A stretch of DNA of 36,832 nt, taken from positions 1 through 36,832 of the forward strand of contig CAZFQG010000043.1 in NCBI GenBank assembly GCA_964520785.1. Direction: 5' to 3'. The notes under the pieces were generated by a model. It was not told the origin of the DNA and did no database searches. It was given only the letters and a program-made list of their open reading frames with translations. The stretch comes from CAZFQG01 sp964520785 (GTDB taxonomy: Bacteria; Planctomycetota; Planctomycetia; Pirellulales; Thermoguttaceae). Within the stretch, counting starts at the first letter, position 1; every line of letters begins with the position of its first letter. Shown here piece after piece: positions 1 to 8,182 of the stretch. The position numbers and the translations under genes were made by a program.

Positions 1-1
1 C

Positions 2-475
2 GCCTTGGGGATGCCGGGCGGACGAACTTGGTGGATTGTCGACGACGTCTTCGGAATTCAAACCAGCCTGAACGAGGGGGCCCTCTTCGGATTCGGCCAG
101 GGGGCCGTTCACTATTTCGCCCTGATTTCGGTGGTTGCGCTCGTCGCTATTCTCTACTGGTTGTTCGTTCGCAAGGCGGCTCGGGACCTCCTTCTAACCG
201 TCGCGCTCGGATTCGTCGGTGCCGGCATTTTCGGAAATCTCTATGACCGGCTCGGGCTGCACGGCCTGACGTGGAATTTTGCTAACGACCTCCATGAGGC
301 GGGAGACAGGGTTTACGCCGTCCGCGACTGGGTGCTCGTGATGATCGGAGATCGGCCGTGGCCGAATTTCAACGTCGCCGATAGTCTTCTCGTCGCCGGC
401 GTCGGGGTTATGCTCCTGCATACTTTCTTCTTTGAAGGCCGGGCCCAAGCACCGCAAGCGCCGGCAACGCAATGA
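2..475 (+). CDS. lspA: Lipoprotein signal peptidase (signal peptidase II), 5' end missing
   Basis: Inner-membrane aspartic protease that removes signal peptides from diacylglyceryl-modified prolipoproteins. The reading frame is open to the left edge, so the N-terminus lies outside the window; the ATG at position 5 is probably internal. Family landmarks are visible: SLNEGALFG near the start of the visible part, GNLYDR carrying the first catalytic Asp, and NFNVADS carrying the second, with hydrophobic segments before and after. About 30 residues separate GNLYDR from the RDW/FNVADS block, a longer loop than in many bacterial LspA proteins. It ends in a short Ala/Pro/Gln tail. It is convergent with ribE, 11 bases away, with no clear terminator between them. 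At least two lipoproteins with good lipoboxes are encoded further along the window. Confidence 0.93.
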   Translation, partial: ALGMPGGRTWWIVDDVFGIQTSLNEGALFGFGQGAVHYFALISVVALVAILYWLFVRKAARDLLLTVALGFVGAGIFGNLYDRLGLHGLTWNFANDLHEAGDRVYAVRDWVLVMIGDRPWPNFNVADSLLVAGVGVMLLHTFFFEGRAQAPQAPATQ

Positions 476-486
476 CGGCCGCGCGG

Positions 487-1113
487 CTATTCTTGGGGCG
501 TTTCGTTTCCCGGCGGGGTCCATTCTTCGGCTTCGACCAGACGCTGGACGTACTTCGCCAGAATGTCCGTTTCGAGGTTGACCTTGTCCCCGGTTTCGAG
601 CTTGCCGAGCGTCGTCACTTCGAGCGTGTAGGGGATGAGGGCCACGCTGAAGCGCTGCGGCTCGCTGTCGACGATCGTCAGGCTGACGCCGTCGACGGCG
701 ATCGATCCCTTGCTCGCCATTTGCCGGCTCAATTCCTGAGAGAGGCCGAACCAGAATTGCGACCATTCACCGTGGTCCTGCCGCTGAAGCAGCGTTCCGG
801 TTCCGTCGATGTGCCCGCTGACGAAATGCCCTCCCAGTCTTCCGCCGACCTGAAGTGAGCGCTCCAGATTGACGAAGCTCCCTTCCCTCAAGTCGCCCAA
901 GTTCGTCCGTTGGAGCGTCTCCGGTCCGGCTTGAAAGGCGATCACGTCCCCCTCGACCTCCACGACGGTGAGACAGCACCCGTTGACGCAGATGCTGTCG
1001 GCAATCTTCGTGTCGGCGACGATCTTCGGTTCCCGGACGAAGAGGCGCACGCCCGGCGGTTCGTTACGGAGTTCCGTTACGGTACCGAGCCCTTCAACAA
1101 TTCCCGAAAACAT
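487..1113 (-). CDS. ribE: Riboflavin synthase, alpha chain
   Basis: Catalyses dismutation of two 6,7-dimethyl-8-ribityllumazine molecules to riboflavin, the last step of riboflavin synthesis, in the cytoplasm. The 208-residue protein starts with the family signature MFSGIVEGLG. It has the two lumazine-binding repeats expected: the first with SICVNGCCLTV, the second with GSIAVDGVSLTIV, followed by VNLETDILAKYV. I chose the ATG at 1113 because AAGGAG sits about six bases upstream and because the protein then begins at the conserved MFSGI. A longer frame starting at 1134 would put that ribosome-binding site inside the gene. No FMN riboswitch-like leader was recognised in the roughly 165 bases upstream. 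Before the valS rearrangement described below, ribE would have lain just downstream of valS. Confidence 0.95.
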   Translation of the reverse strand: MFSGIVEGLGTVTELRNEPPGVRLFVREPKIVADTKIADSICVNGCCLTVVEVEGDVIAFQAGPETLQRTNLGDLREGSFVNLERSLQVGGRLGGHFVSGHIDGTGTLLQRQDHGEWSQFWFGLSQELSRQMASKGSIAVDGVSLTIVDSEPQRFSVALIPYTLEVTTLGKLETGDKVNLETDILAKYVQRLVEAEEWTPPGNETPQE

Positions 1114-1278
1114 GGCTTTCTCCTTGATGCTCATGGCGGTTATCCCGCTTTGTATTGAGTGTACTCGATCGCGAAGTTATCCTTCGAAACCAGCAGGATA
1201 GCAGCCCCGGCTTCTGGGTTCAAGGGTCCGGCGCGGGTACCGGCGTGCCCGCGCAAACGCCGCCGGGGGTTACTATTC

Positions 1279-1620
1279 TTAGGGAGTTTGCCGCAGGCGG
1301 TCGAGCACCTCCGCCGTCGCCGCCCTCTGGACCTTCAACTCGGCCAGTCCCTCGCGTTCGCGGGCGACCACCTCGGCGGGGGCGCGGGCCGTGAAGTTCT
1401 CGTTGGCAAGTTTTTGTTCCTTTCCCTTGATGAACCCCTCGAGCTTCGCCAGTTCCGCCTCCTTCCGGGCGATTTCCGCCTCTACGTCGATCAGGCCGGC
1501 CAGGTCGACGTAGACATCCAGTTGGGGAAGGTTCGCATTGGCGCTGAACCGCGGAGGGTCCACCTCGGGTCCCCACGAAATCACCGCGGCGCCGGCCAGC
1601 GAGGGGAAGTATCGTACTCG
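1279..1620 (-). pseudogene. Orphaned 3' end of a valyl-tRNA synthetase gene
   Basis: This frame encodes only the tail of a ValRS: a short beta region (YVDLAGLIDVEAEIARKEAE), then the C-terminal coiled coil, then ENFTARAPAEVV and a final helix, stopping with TAA at 1279-1281. It aligns along its whole length with the tail of the intact valS at 5126-5460 (ENFTSRAPAEVV, AELKKQR, VNLAGL and others), but is clearly diverged. Homology stops abruptly near 1620: to the right the sequence becomes the 3' end of the methyltransferase gene. There is no catalytic domain and no plausible start, so it cannot be functional. By hand count 195 of 300 bases at 1321-1620 are G or C (65%), like the host. It is best read as the original end of the chromosomal valS, displaced by an insertion. 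Confidence 0.85.
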
Positions 1621-1667
1621 GCCGGGTTTCCAACCCCAAGACAAAGTGTTGACGGAGCACCGGCACG

Positions 1668-2765
1668 TCATCGCATTCGGTAGTAGCAATCAATCTCTTC
1701 TCGGCATCCCCGCGAGCCGGGTCGAAATGTATCGGTTTGTCGATTTTGGATTGCACTCCTTTCCGCATTGACCAACGTGACATGGCGGTGCGACATGGCG
1801 GCAGTAGCGGTCAATTGTCTCTCGATATTGTCCGTTGTTATGCGACTGCTCCCAATTCTTATTACAATACTCGCTGAGCGACCAAGAATCGACCCCAAGC
1901 AACGCCACATATCCGCGATAAACGACCAGTACCTCGCTTCAATTGTATGACGATCGTCACTTGAGATGCGATTCCGTGTCGGCCCGGCGGGACCCCCCAA
2001 GAACCATAATCTAAGCCACTGGTCTTCCTCGAAGCTGGTCACGTCAAAATAGGGTGGAGAAGTAATCACGCACCGGATGTCGTCCGGCATTGGCGTCGAT
2101 TTCCAGGACAGCCGTCGCATATCACCACGAATCACAGTCGCGGATTTTTCTGGCAGCGGAGACGCGTAGCGAAAGGCGGCACGCTGACGAAGGATTGCAA
2201 AGACGTCACGGATGGGCGGGTCGACCAGCCCTCTCGTCTTCCAGAATCGCACGGAGTACGCGGGTTTGGTGCTGATCGTACGCGGCATTTGATTACTGAA
2301 GTATGATTGCGATTTATCGGCTTCACCGTGAAGGGATCCGATTGCCAGCGCGGCGATCATACAATCCGTTTTTCTCGTCGTCCACTTTAGTGTCTCGCGC
2401 AGATAGAGGAGTTGCTGTAGGGTTCGGCGAGCATACGCGAAGCGGAAGAACTCCGGTAGATTATCAGCCGAGTTGCGCCATGACCGACCGTCAAAGCGCT
2501 CCTCCAGAAGCTCTAGCCGTCTCATCAGACTCGACAGCCGCGGAGGTGAGGTTTTTGCCTTTGTAAGGCAGAATGCCACGTTGTTGGTGTCGCATCCCAC
2601 CGCGCGTCGGTTCATCAACACCGCCTGAAACGGCGTAGTCCCGCGTCCACAAAACGGGTCGAGAACGACATCCCCCGGTTTCGAGAGTTCTGCAATCCAT
2701 TTCTCCGCGAAGGACTCGGGGAACATTGCAAAATAGGGACACAAGGCATGAAAGCGGTGGCGCAT
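1668..2765 (-). CDS. DNA methyltransferase (amino-methyl type, SPPY motif)
   Basis: A 365-residue S-adenosylmethionine-dependent DNA methyltransferase, probably acting on an exocyclic amino group (N4-cytosine or N6-adenine). The AdoMet-binding motif I, VLDPFCGRGTT, is at about residues 34-44, preceded by a motif-X-like CPYFAMFPESF and followed by GCDTN. The catalytic motif IV, TSPPYF, is at about residues 235-240. Motif I therefore precedes motif IV by some 190 residues, the opposite order to the common beta-class enzymes; the space between could hold the target-recognition region. The ATG at 2765 lies just after the stop of the nuclease-like gene; a GTG at 2774 is an alternative start. It is the last gene of the three-gene island operon. 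The stop lies about 50 bases from the island's left junction. It is most likely the protective partner of the upstream nuclease. Confidence 0.85.
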   Translation of the reverse strand: MRHRFHALCPYFAMFPESFAEKWIAELSKPGDVVLDPFCGRGTTPFQAVLMNRRAVGCDTNNVAFCLTKAKTSPPRLSSLMRRLELLEERFDGRSWRNSADNLPEFFRFAYARRTLQQLLYLRETLKWTTRKTDCMIAALAIGSLHGEADKSQSYFSNQMPRTISTKPAYSVRFWKTRGLVDPPIRDVFAILRQRAAFRYASPLPEKSATVIRGDMRRLSWKSTPMPDDIRCVITSPPYFDVTSFEEDQWLRLWFLGGPAGPTRNRISSDDRHTIEARYWSFIADMWRCLGSILGRSASIVIRIGSSRITTDNIERQLTATAAMSHRHVTLVNAERSAIQNRQTDTFRPGSRGCREEIDCYYRMR

Positions 2766-2767
2766 GG

Positions 2768-3739
2768 TCAACACTCAATCAATCGTGGGAGATCATTTTC
2801 CGCCGCCTGGACCCATGCCTCTATGCGGGCCGTGAGTTTCTCTGAAAGATTGGATGCATACTCCACAATGCGACATCGGTCAAAGAGAAGTCCAGCATCG
2901 ACGCAGTGTTGATTCCATTTCGTCACAACCCGCTGAGCGAGGAAGAAGAGAGGGATCGGGTCTACATGTGGCTGTTTGCAGGCCCATTTACTGAAGAAGC
3001 TTTTTGGATTCAACGCCCGGAGATCGCTCGATGACCAACTTGTTCCGGTCTTGCACTGACCACATCCAATCAGCACTCCCGGTCTGTTATCCGCGAATCG
3101 TCTCCATAGTAGGATATCTACTCCATCATCCTTTGCATCAATATCTTCATGTGGATCGTGCATCTGAAAAACGAGGCCTCCTCCCAAATCACGAAGCGAT
3201 TGCTCGACTGCCGCCCTGAAGCCGACTCTCTTGGCTGCGGTTCGAAGCCTAGCCGTTCCCAAGACGCGTGCATCGACGGACTCGCCCGGTCCTCCCCAGA
3301 ATCGCTCCGCCACTTCTTTGCAGAGTTCCTCAAACAGAAGTGTCGCATCAATGCCTGCATATTTGCGATTGCTCTTCATATTATATCGCGTTGCCAAGAG
3401 GAAATACCGATAGACCACCCCCGCGGAGCCTCCATTACGTCTACCAGTATCGGCAAGAATGACCATGTTTTCGGAAGCTTCAAAAGGATACACGCTGTTT
3501 CTACCGCAGTGCTTCCCTCTCAATTCAACCTCCGAAAACACGCTGTCCACGGTTGCTTCCAGTTCCACGTCTCGCAAGCATCGATCATCGGTTGGCTCGA
3601 CATTTTCGTCTCGGTCAAGGAACATATCCTGCAATTCGTGCCGAGACACACGGCCGGACTTTCCCTGTATGTTGAGGCAAAGACACGTCATCTCGACATG
3701 ATCCGCGATTAATTCGGGATAGTCTGTCTTGCTAGGCAT
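2768..3739 (-). CDS. Restriction-endonuclease-like protein with a PD-(D/E)XK core
   Basis: I do not recognise a named family for the whole protein. With the ATG at 3739 it has 323 residues. The C-terminal half carries what looks like a PD-(D/E)XK nuclease core: DDGVDILLW (Asp at about residue 208) followed some 20 residues later by GCGQCKTG, a QxK variant of the E/D-x-K motif (Gln 228, Lys 230). Acidic residues in LFEELC (about 135-140) could supply the helix-alpha Glu. The N-terminal half is cysteine- and charge-rich with no recognisable domain. Position between a ParB-like gene and a methyltransferase suggests DNA cleavage of unmodified DNA. No start has a good ribosome-binding site: ATG at 3751 or TTG at 3781 are alternatives, the last only about 10 bases from the upstream stop, so translational coupling is likely. 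Confidence 0.65.
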   Translation of the reverse strand: MPSKTDYPELIADHVEMTCLCLNIQGKSGRVSRHELQDMFLDRDENVEPTDDRCLRDVELEATVDSVFSEVELRGKHCGRNSVYPFEASENMVILADTGRRNGGSAGVVYRYFLLATRYNMKSNRKYAGIDATLLFEELCKEVAERFWGGPGESVDARVLGTARLRTAAKRVGFRAAVEQSLRDLGGGLVFQMHDPHEDIDAKDDGVDILLWRRFADNRPGVLIGCGQCKTGTSWSSSDLRALNPKSFFSKWACKQPHVDPIPLFFLAQRVVTKWNQHCVDAGLLFDRCRIVEYASNLSEKLTARIEAWVQAAENDLPRLIEC

Positions 3740-3790
3740 CGGGATAATCATGATGCTACAAAAAGAAGTGTGTTGGAACAAGTGAGTGAG

Positions 3791-4912
3791 TTAGTTGGAG
3801 CGAGATTTCATCTCCTCATACAAATCGTTCGCAATCTCGCGAATTCCTTCGGCCAAAAGGAGGCTGTCGCGATCCTTCTTATGGAAACCCAGAGTAACCG
3901 TGCCTTTTGCCTTCTGGAGATGCGATTTCGCCTGATTCAATGCCGTGCGAAAAACTCGCTCGTCACCGTAACTTGCCTCTAACGCCGTTTCAAGTCCAAG
4001 GCCCGACCTCAGCTTATCAACCGCACTGGGATTCTGGAGGACCTCATCAAGCTGCCGTAGATGTGGATTCTGGCTCTGCACGACCGGTTCACAATCGGAA
4101 CCTCGGTCGCCGTAGAGCCAACCCAAGAGTTCACCGAGTTCTCGTTTCTTGCGTCTTGGAACCGGGGAAATTGCCTCCCTATCCGCATCCTTCAAGCTTA
4201 TGAAATTCGCAATTCCGTTATATCCCAGTCCGACGTATAGATGCGAGAAATACAGACGAGATCGTGCAATATTGTCACGCGAAAACACTCCTTCGCGCTC
4301 GGCCTGTTCCAACACCCTCAGAGCACGGTAGAGTCGCTGCACCGTCTGGTGCGTGTCGCCAATTTGCCGGGCGATTTCCTCCAGAGGTACGCCATAATCA
4401 TCCTTAACCGTTGCGATGTACTTTGCCTTGGCATACGAATCCCATTTCGCCGGTCCGTTGACGTGCTTGAAGCCGAGGTGCTGCCATGCCTTTTCGCGCG
4501 TTGTCACAACTGCGGGCAAGGAATCGAGCGACTGGATCTTGTCCGCCGGCAATTGCGGAAAATCCGTGGCCTTCATCTGATCTCGTAAGTCGGCGTCAAG
4601 CAGAAGTCTGACTGCCGCAAGTCGGCGATTTCCTTCGATGACGACCAGCTTTCCTTGTTCTTTCGCAACAATCAGCGGCTCGTATTCCCAGAAACCGGTT
4701 GCGGCAATTGACAATGCAAGCTCTTCAAGCCCCATGTTCGCAAAAAGGACCTCCAGAAGTCGATCCTGAGTTGGGCGTTTCGTGGTGCCCAAGTACTCTA
4801 CCAGGCGTGGATTCTTCGCGTCAAAACACAAGTCTGCCGTTGAAATGCGGTGGACGGAATCCGAGTTGCCCTTCTCGGGATTCCGACGCGAAACAGTTTT
4901 CTTGGCGGTCAT
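3791..4912 (-). CDS. ParB/Srx-fold N-terminal domain protein with helix-turn-helix
   Basis: First gene of the island operon, 373 residues. The N-terminal part matches the ParB/sulfiredoxin fold: CFDAKNPRL near residue 30, then LALSIAATGFWEYEPLIV and the nucleotide-binding-type motif VIEGNRRLAAVRLL around residues 91-104, equivalent to the GERRxxA box of ParB CTPases. A helix-turn-helix follows at about 175-200 (PLEEIARQIGDTHQTVQRL). The C-terminal 170 residues are not recognised. There is no ParA partner, so chromosome partition is unlikely; ParB-fold proteins also occur in restriction-modification and phage-defence loci, where they act as nucleotide switches, DNA clamps or nucleases. The ATG at 4912 follows GAGAGG by about nine bases. 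Low GC compared with the flanking host genes. Confidence 0.8.
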   Translation of the reverse strand: MTAKKTVSRRNPEKGNSDSVHRISTADLCFDAKNPRLVEYLGTTKRPTQDRLLEVLFANMGLEELALSIAATGFWEYEPLIVAKEQGKLVVIEGNRRLAAVRLLLDADLRDQMKATDFPQLPADKIQSLDSLPAVVTTREKAWQHLGFKHVNGPAKWDSYAKAKYIATVKDDYGVPLEEIARQIGDTHQTVQRLYRALRVLEQAEREGVFSRDNIARSRLYFSHLYVGLGYNGIANFISLKDADREAISPVPRRKKRELGELLGWLYGDRGSDCEPVVQSQNPHLRQLDEVLQNPSAVDKLRSGLGLETALEASYGDERVFRTALNQAKSHLQKAKGTVTLGFHKKDRDSLLLAEGIREIANDLYEEMKSRSN

Positions 4913-5009
4913 GATGTACTACCTCTCTTCCAACGACTACGCACGAATACTTGGGACTCCGGCGGCGACCACGCACTGAACACCATTACAATCGGTAAAT
5001 CGCGAAAGG

Positions 5010-5038
5010 AACATACGAAAAAACGGCTTTCCTGCCAA
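5010..5038 (-). promoter_or_regulatory. Predicted sigma70-type promoter of the island operon
   Basis: On the minus strand TTGGCA (5033-5038) and TATGTT (5010-5015) are separated by exactly 17 bases, upstream of the ParB-like gene with a 5' UTR of roughly 90 bases. The octamer AACGGCTT occurs twice on the plus strand, at 5022-5029 inside the spacer and at 5061-5068 upstream of the -35 box, 39 bases apart. These may be regulator sites. Prediction by eye only. Confidence 0.45.
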
Positions 5039-5125
5039 TCCGAGAAGCCAGGAGTGCCAAAACGGCTTGCATGGGTATATACGGACCCCCCTGAACGTAC
5101 TATTAAAGGCTGTTCTTCTCGTGAC

Positions 5126-8100
5126 CTACATCCCCCTTAACCGCGCGAGCGCCTCCACCGTCACCTTTCGCTGCTTCTTCAACTCCGCCAGGGCGTCGCG
5201 TTCGCGCTGGACCACCTCCGCCGGCGCCCGCGACGTGAAGTTCTCGTTGGAGAGCTTATTTTGCTTCCCGGCGATGAAGTCGTCGATTTTCTTCAACTCC
5301 GTCTTCTTCTTCTTAATTTCGGCCTCCTCATCTCTCAGACCAGCCAAATTCACATGGACTTCCGTTCCATCCGACAGAATTGCATTGCCACTAATCGCGG
5401 GAATGTCCACATTTGGACCCATCGCGGTCAAATTGGCGGAAGCATTTGAGGTGAAATACGACTGCAGAGGTGTCACTAGTGCTGCTGTCTTATCATTGCA
5501 CTGAACGTAGAATTCCACCTCCTGTCTTGGCGGTACATTGTGGCGCCCGCGGATTTCCCGGACTCCAAGCAGGATTTCCTGATATTTGCGGAACTGGGCC
5601 TCGACTCGTTCGTCGATCCGTGCCGCGTCGCACTCCGGCCAGGGAGCCGTGATGAGGAACTCCGACGGCGTCTCGCTTTTCTCAATTCCCCGTTTCGGGG
5701 CGAATTGATTGAGCAAGCTCCACACCTCCTCGGTGACGAAGGGGATCATGGGGTGCAGCAGCCGCAGGAGCTGGTCGAGAGTCGCGGCCAGAATCCTCTG
5801 GGCCGCCGGCCGGGTCGACTCGTCCTGCAGCCGGTCCTTGAGAATCTCGATGAAGAAACTGCAATACTCGTCCCACGCGAACGAGTAGAGCGCCTTGGCC
5901 GCGTCGGAGTAGCGGTATTCGTCGAGCGCCGCGTTCACCTGCCGCGTCACGGTCGCCAGGCGGCTCAATATCCACCGGTCCTCCACGCGGAGTTCCTCTT
6001 CCGCCACCGGGGCCGGTTCGTAACCCTCCAGGTTCATCAGGGCGAACCGGGAGGCGTTCCAGAGCTTGTTGCAGAAATTCCGCGACAGCTCGAAGCGATC
6101 GCTCACCACGGCGCCGCGCGGGAGCGCCCTGTCCTCCGGCTTCTCCGCCCATTGCGTCGAGAACTCCTTGCCGCATTCCTTGCACGCCACCCGCGGTTGG
6201 ACGCGGTTCTTCTTCGTCTGCGCGACGAGCTTGCCGCAGTGGGGGCACTCGAAATCGACCGGCATCCGGATATCCTGCGTCTCGGTCGTCAGGTAGGCCA
6301 GCCCGAACCGCAGCGCGTCGGCGCCGAACTTCTCCATCACGTCGATGGGGTCCACGCCGTTTCCCTTCGATTTCGACATTCCTTCGCCGAAGCCGTCGAG
6401 GATTTTCGGATGGATGTACACTTCGTCGAACGGGATCTCGCCCAGGTTGTGCAACCCGGCGAGGACCATCCGCGCCACCCAGAGGGTGATGATGTCGCGG
6501 CTGGTGATCAGCGTCGACGTGGGGTAGTAGTAGTCCAATTCGGGCGTCTTCTCCGGCCAGCCGAGCGTCGAGTGGGGCCAGAGGGCGGAGCTGAACCACG
6601 TATCGAGGACGTCCTCCTCCCGGGTGAGGACGTGTCCCGGCACGGCGTCTTCAAAGAGATCTTCCTCCCGGGCGCAGATGAGCCAGTGGCCCGAGTCCTC
6701 GTCGCGGTGCCAGACCACGGCGCGGCCTGCGAACGCGGCCGCGAGTTCCTCTTCGCTCGCCGTGGGGCAGTACCAGATCGGAATCCGGTGCCCCCACCAC
6801 AACTGGCGGCTGATCGGCCAATCGCGCTTCTCGCCGAGCCAGTCGAGGTAGCCCTTCGTATATCGCTGCGGGATGATTTTCACCCGGCCGTCGGTAACGG
6901 CATCCATGGCGCTTTGGGCCAGGGAATCCATTTTGACGAACCACTGATCGGTCAGGAGGGGTTCGATGGGGGTCTTGGAGCGGTCGCTGTGGGCCAGTTC
7001 GATTTCGCGCTCCTCCACCTCGACGAGCAGCCCTCGCCCTTCCATGTCGTCGACGACCCGCTTCCGCGCCGCCTGGACCGTCAGTCCGGCGTAGCCCTTC
7101 GTGTTCTCATTCAGCGTCCCGTCGAGTTCGAGAATATTGACCATCGGCAGGTTCCGGCGCAGACCCACTTCGTAGTCGTTCGCGTCGTGGGCGGGGGTGA
7201 TCTTCACGCAGCCGGTTCCCAATTCCGGCTTGGCCCATTCATCGGCGACCAGCGGAATGGGGCGGTCCATCAGCGGCAACATCACGCACCTTCCATCGAG
7301 TGCCATGTCGCGGAGCGCCTCCAGAATAGGGAGCATTTCCTCGCGCCTCTTGCGGATGTTCTCGACTTGGGCCTCGATCTCGGGCTTGAGCTTTTTGGGG
7401 GCCGCGGCGAGACGCCTGGCGATTTCCGCCTCCACCTTATCGAGCGCCGCGGCCGGATTCGGATGCACCGCCACCGCCGTATCGCCGAGCATCGTCTCGG
7501 GGCGGGTCGTGGCGATGGTCACGTGGTCCGGCTCGCCCGGCCTCGGATCGATAACCGGATACTTGAAGTACCAGAAATTGCCCGGCACCGTCTCGTGAAA
7601 GACTTCGTCGTCGCTGACCGCCGTCCGCAAGTGCGTGTCCCAATTCACCAGCCGCTTGCCGCGGTAGATGAGTTTCTCCCTGAACAAGCTGTGGAACGTG
7701 TGCCGCACGGCCTTGGCGCAGACGGGATCGAGCGTGAACCGCGTCCGGTCCCAGTCGCAACTGCAGCCCATCCGCTTGAGTTGGCCGAGAATCCGTGTCT
7801 CGTAGTCTTCCTTCCACCGCCAGATTCGCTCCACGAGTCCCTCGCGGCCCACTTCGTGCCGCGTCTTGTTCTCTTCGGTGAACAGCCGCCGTTCCACCAC
7901 CGCCTGCGTGGCGATGCCGGCGTGATCCGTTCCCGGCACCCAGAGAGTCTCGAACCCCAGCATCCGCTTCCGCCGGATGAGGACGTCTTGGAGCGTGTTG
8001 TTCAGGGCGTGTCCCAGGTGAAGTGCCCCCGTGACGTTGGGGGGCGGAATCACGATCGTGAAAGGCTTGCGGTTTGGATTCGGCTCGCTGTGGAAAAGCC

Positions 8101-8182
8101 GGTTCTCTTCCCAGGCCGCGTACCAGCGGGTCTCGGCCGTCTTGTGGTCGTATTGTTTCGGCAGATCATTCGCACGGGGCAT
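5126..8182 (-). CDS. valS: Valyl-tRNA synthetase (probable chimera)
   Basis: Class I synthetase that charges tRNA-Val; 1018 residues from the ATG at 8182 (AAGGA nine bases upstream). The HIGH motif is HLGH at residues 55-58, in PPPNVTGALHLGHAL, and KMSKS appears as MSKSK at 602-606. Two insertions stand out. A charged helical segment lies at about 245-298 in the editing domain. A zinc ribbon follows the MSKSK loop, with CPHC at 646-649 and CKEC at 667-670. The C-terminal coiled coil is present. The last 400 bases are markedly poorer in GC than the rest, and a diverged second copy of the tail lies at 1279-1620, so the 3' end was probably exchanged. The start overlaps the end of cimA by 17 bases; the two genes should share a transcript and the attenuator upstream. 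Confidence 0.96.
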   Translation of the reverse strand: MPRANDLPKQYDHKTAETRWYAAWEENRLFHSEPNPNRKPFTIVIPPPNVTGALHLGHALNNTLQDVLIRRKRMLGFETLWVPGTDHAGIATQAVVERRLFTEENKTRHEVGREGLVERIWRWKEDYETRILGQLKRMGCSCDWDRTRFTLDPVCAKAVRHTFHSLFREKLIYRGKRLVNWDTHLRTAVSDDEVFHETVPGNFWYFKYPVIDPRPGEPDHVTIATTRPETMLGDTAVAVHPNPAAALDKVEAEIARRLAAAPKKLKPEIEAQVENIRKRREEMLPILEALRDMALDGRCVMLPLMDRPIPLVADEWAKPELGTGCVKITPAHDANDYEVGLRRNLPMVNILELDGTLNENTKGYAGLTVQAARKRVVDDMEGRGLLVEVEEREIELAHSDRSKTPIEPLLTDQWFVKMDSLAQSAMDAVTDGRVKIIPQRYTKGYLDWLGEKRDWPISRQLWWGHRIPIWYCPTASEEELAAAFAGRAVVWHRDEDSGHWLICAREEDLFEDAVPGHVLTREEDVLDTWFSSALWPHSTLGWPEKTPELDYYYPTSTLITSRDIITLWVARMVLAGLHNLGEIPFDEVYIHPKILDGFGEGMSKSKGNGVDPIDVMEKFGADALRFGLAYLTTETQDIRMPVDFECPHCGKLVAQTKKNRVQPRVACKECGKEFSTQWAEKPEDRALPRGAVVSDRFELSRNFCNKLWNASRFALMNLEGYEPAPVAEEELRVEDRWILSRLATVTRQVNAALDEYRYSDAAKALYSFAWDEYCSFFIEILKDRLQDESTRPAAQRILAATLDQLLRLLHPMIPFVTEEVWSLLNQFAPKRGIEKSETPSEFLITAPWPECDAARIDERVEAQFRKYQEILLGVREIRGRHNVPPRQEVEFYVQCNDKTAALVTPLQSYFTSNASANLTAMGPNVDIPAISGNAILSDGTEVHVNLAGLRDEEAEIKKKKTELKKIDDFIAGKQNKLSNENFTSRAPAEVVQRERDALAELKKQRKVTVEALARLRGM

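Larger units (their letters stand above)
1621..5530. mobile_element. Putative laterally acquired island replacing the 3' end of valS
   Basis: A block of about 3.9 kb lies between an orphaned ValRS tail on its left and the body of valS on its right. It holds three minus-strand genes (ParB-like, nuclease-like, methyltransferase) plus what seems to be an imported valS 3' end. The intact valS drops in GC where the block begins: 114 of 240 bases at 5281-5520 are G or C (47%), compared with 36 of 60 in the next 60 bases and 65% in the displaced tail. The right edge is therefore placed near 5530, inside the codons for the REIRGRHNVPP stretch; the left edge is near 1620. I see no integrase, transposase or flanking direct repeat. 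Homologous recombination inside valS with illegitimate joining at the other end is a plausible route. Edges are approximate. Confidence 0.6.

Noticed and set aside
1621..5530. Integrase, transposase or flanking att repeats for the island
   Set aside because: All three island genes were read and none is a recombinase. Comparing the sequences around 1620 with those around 5460 and 5530 showed only the valS homology itself, no clean direct repeat.
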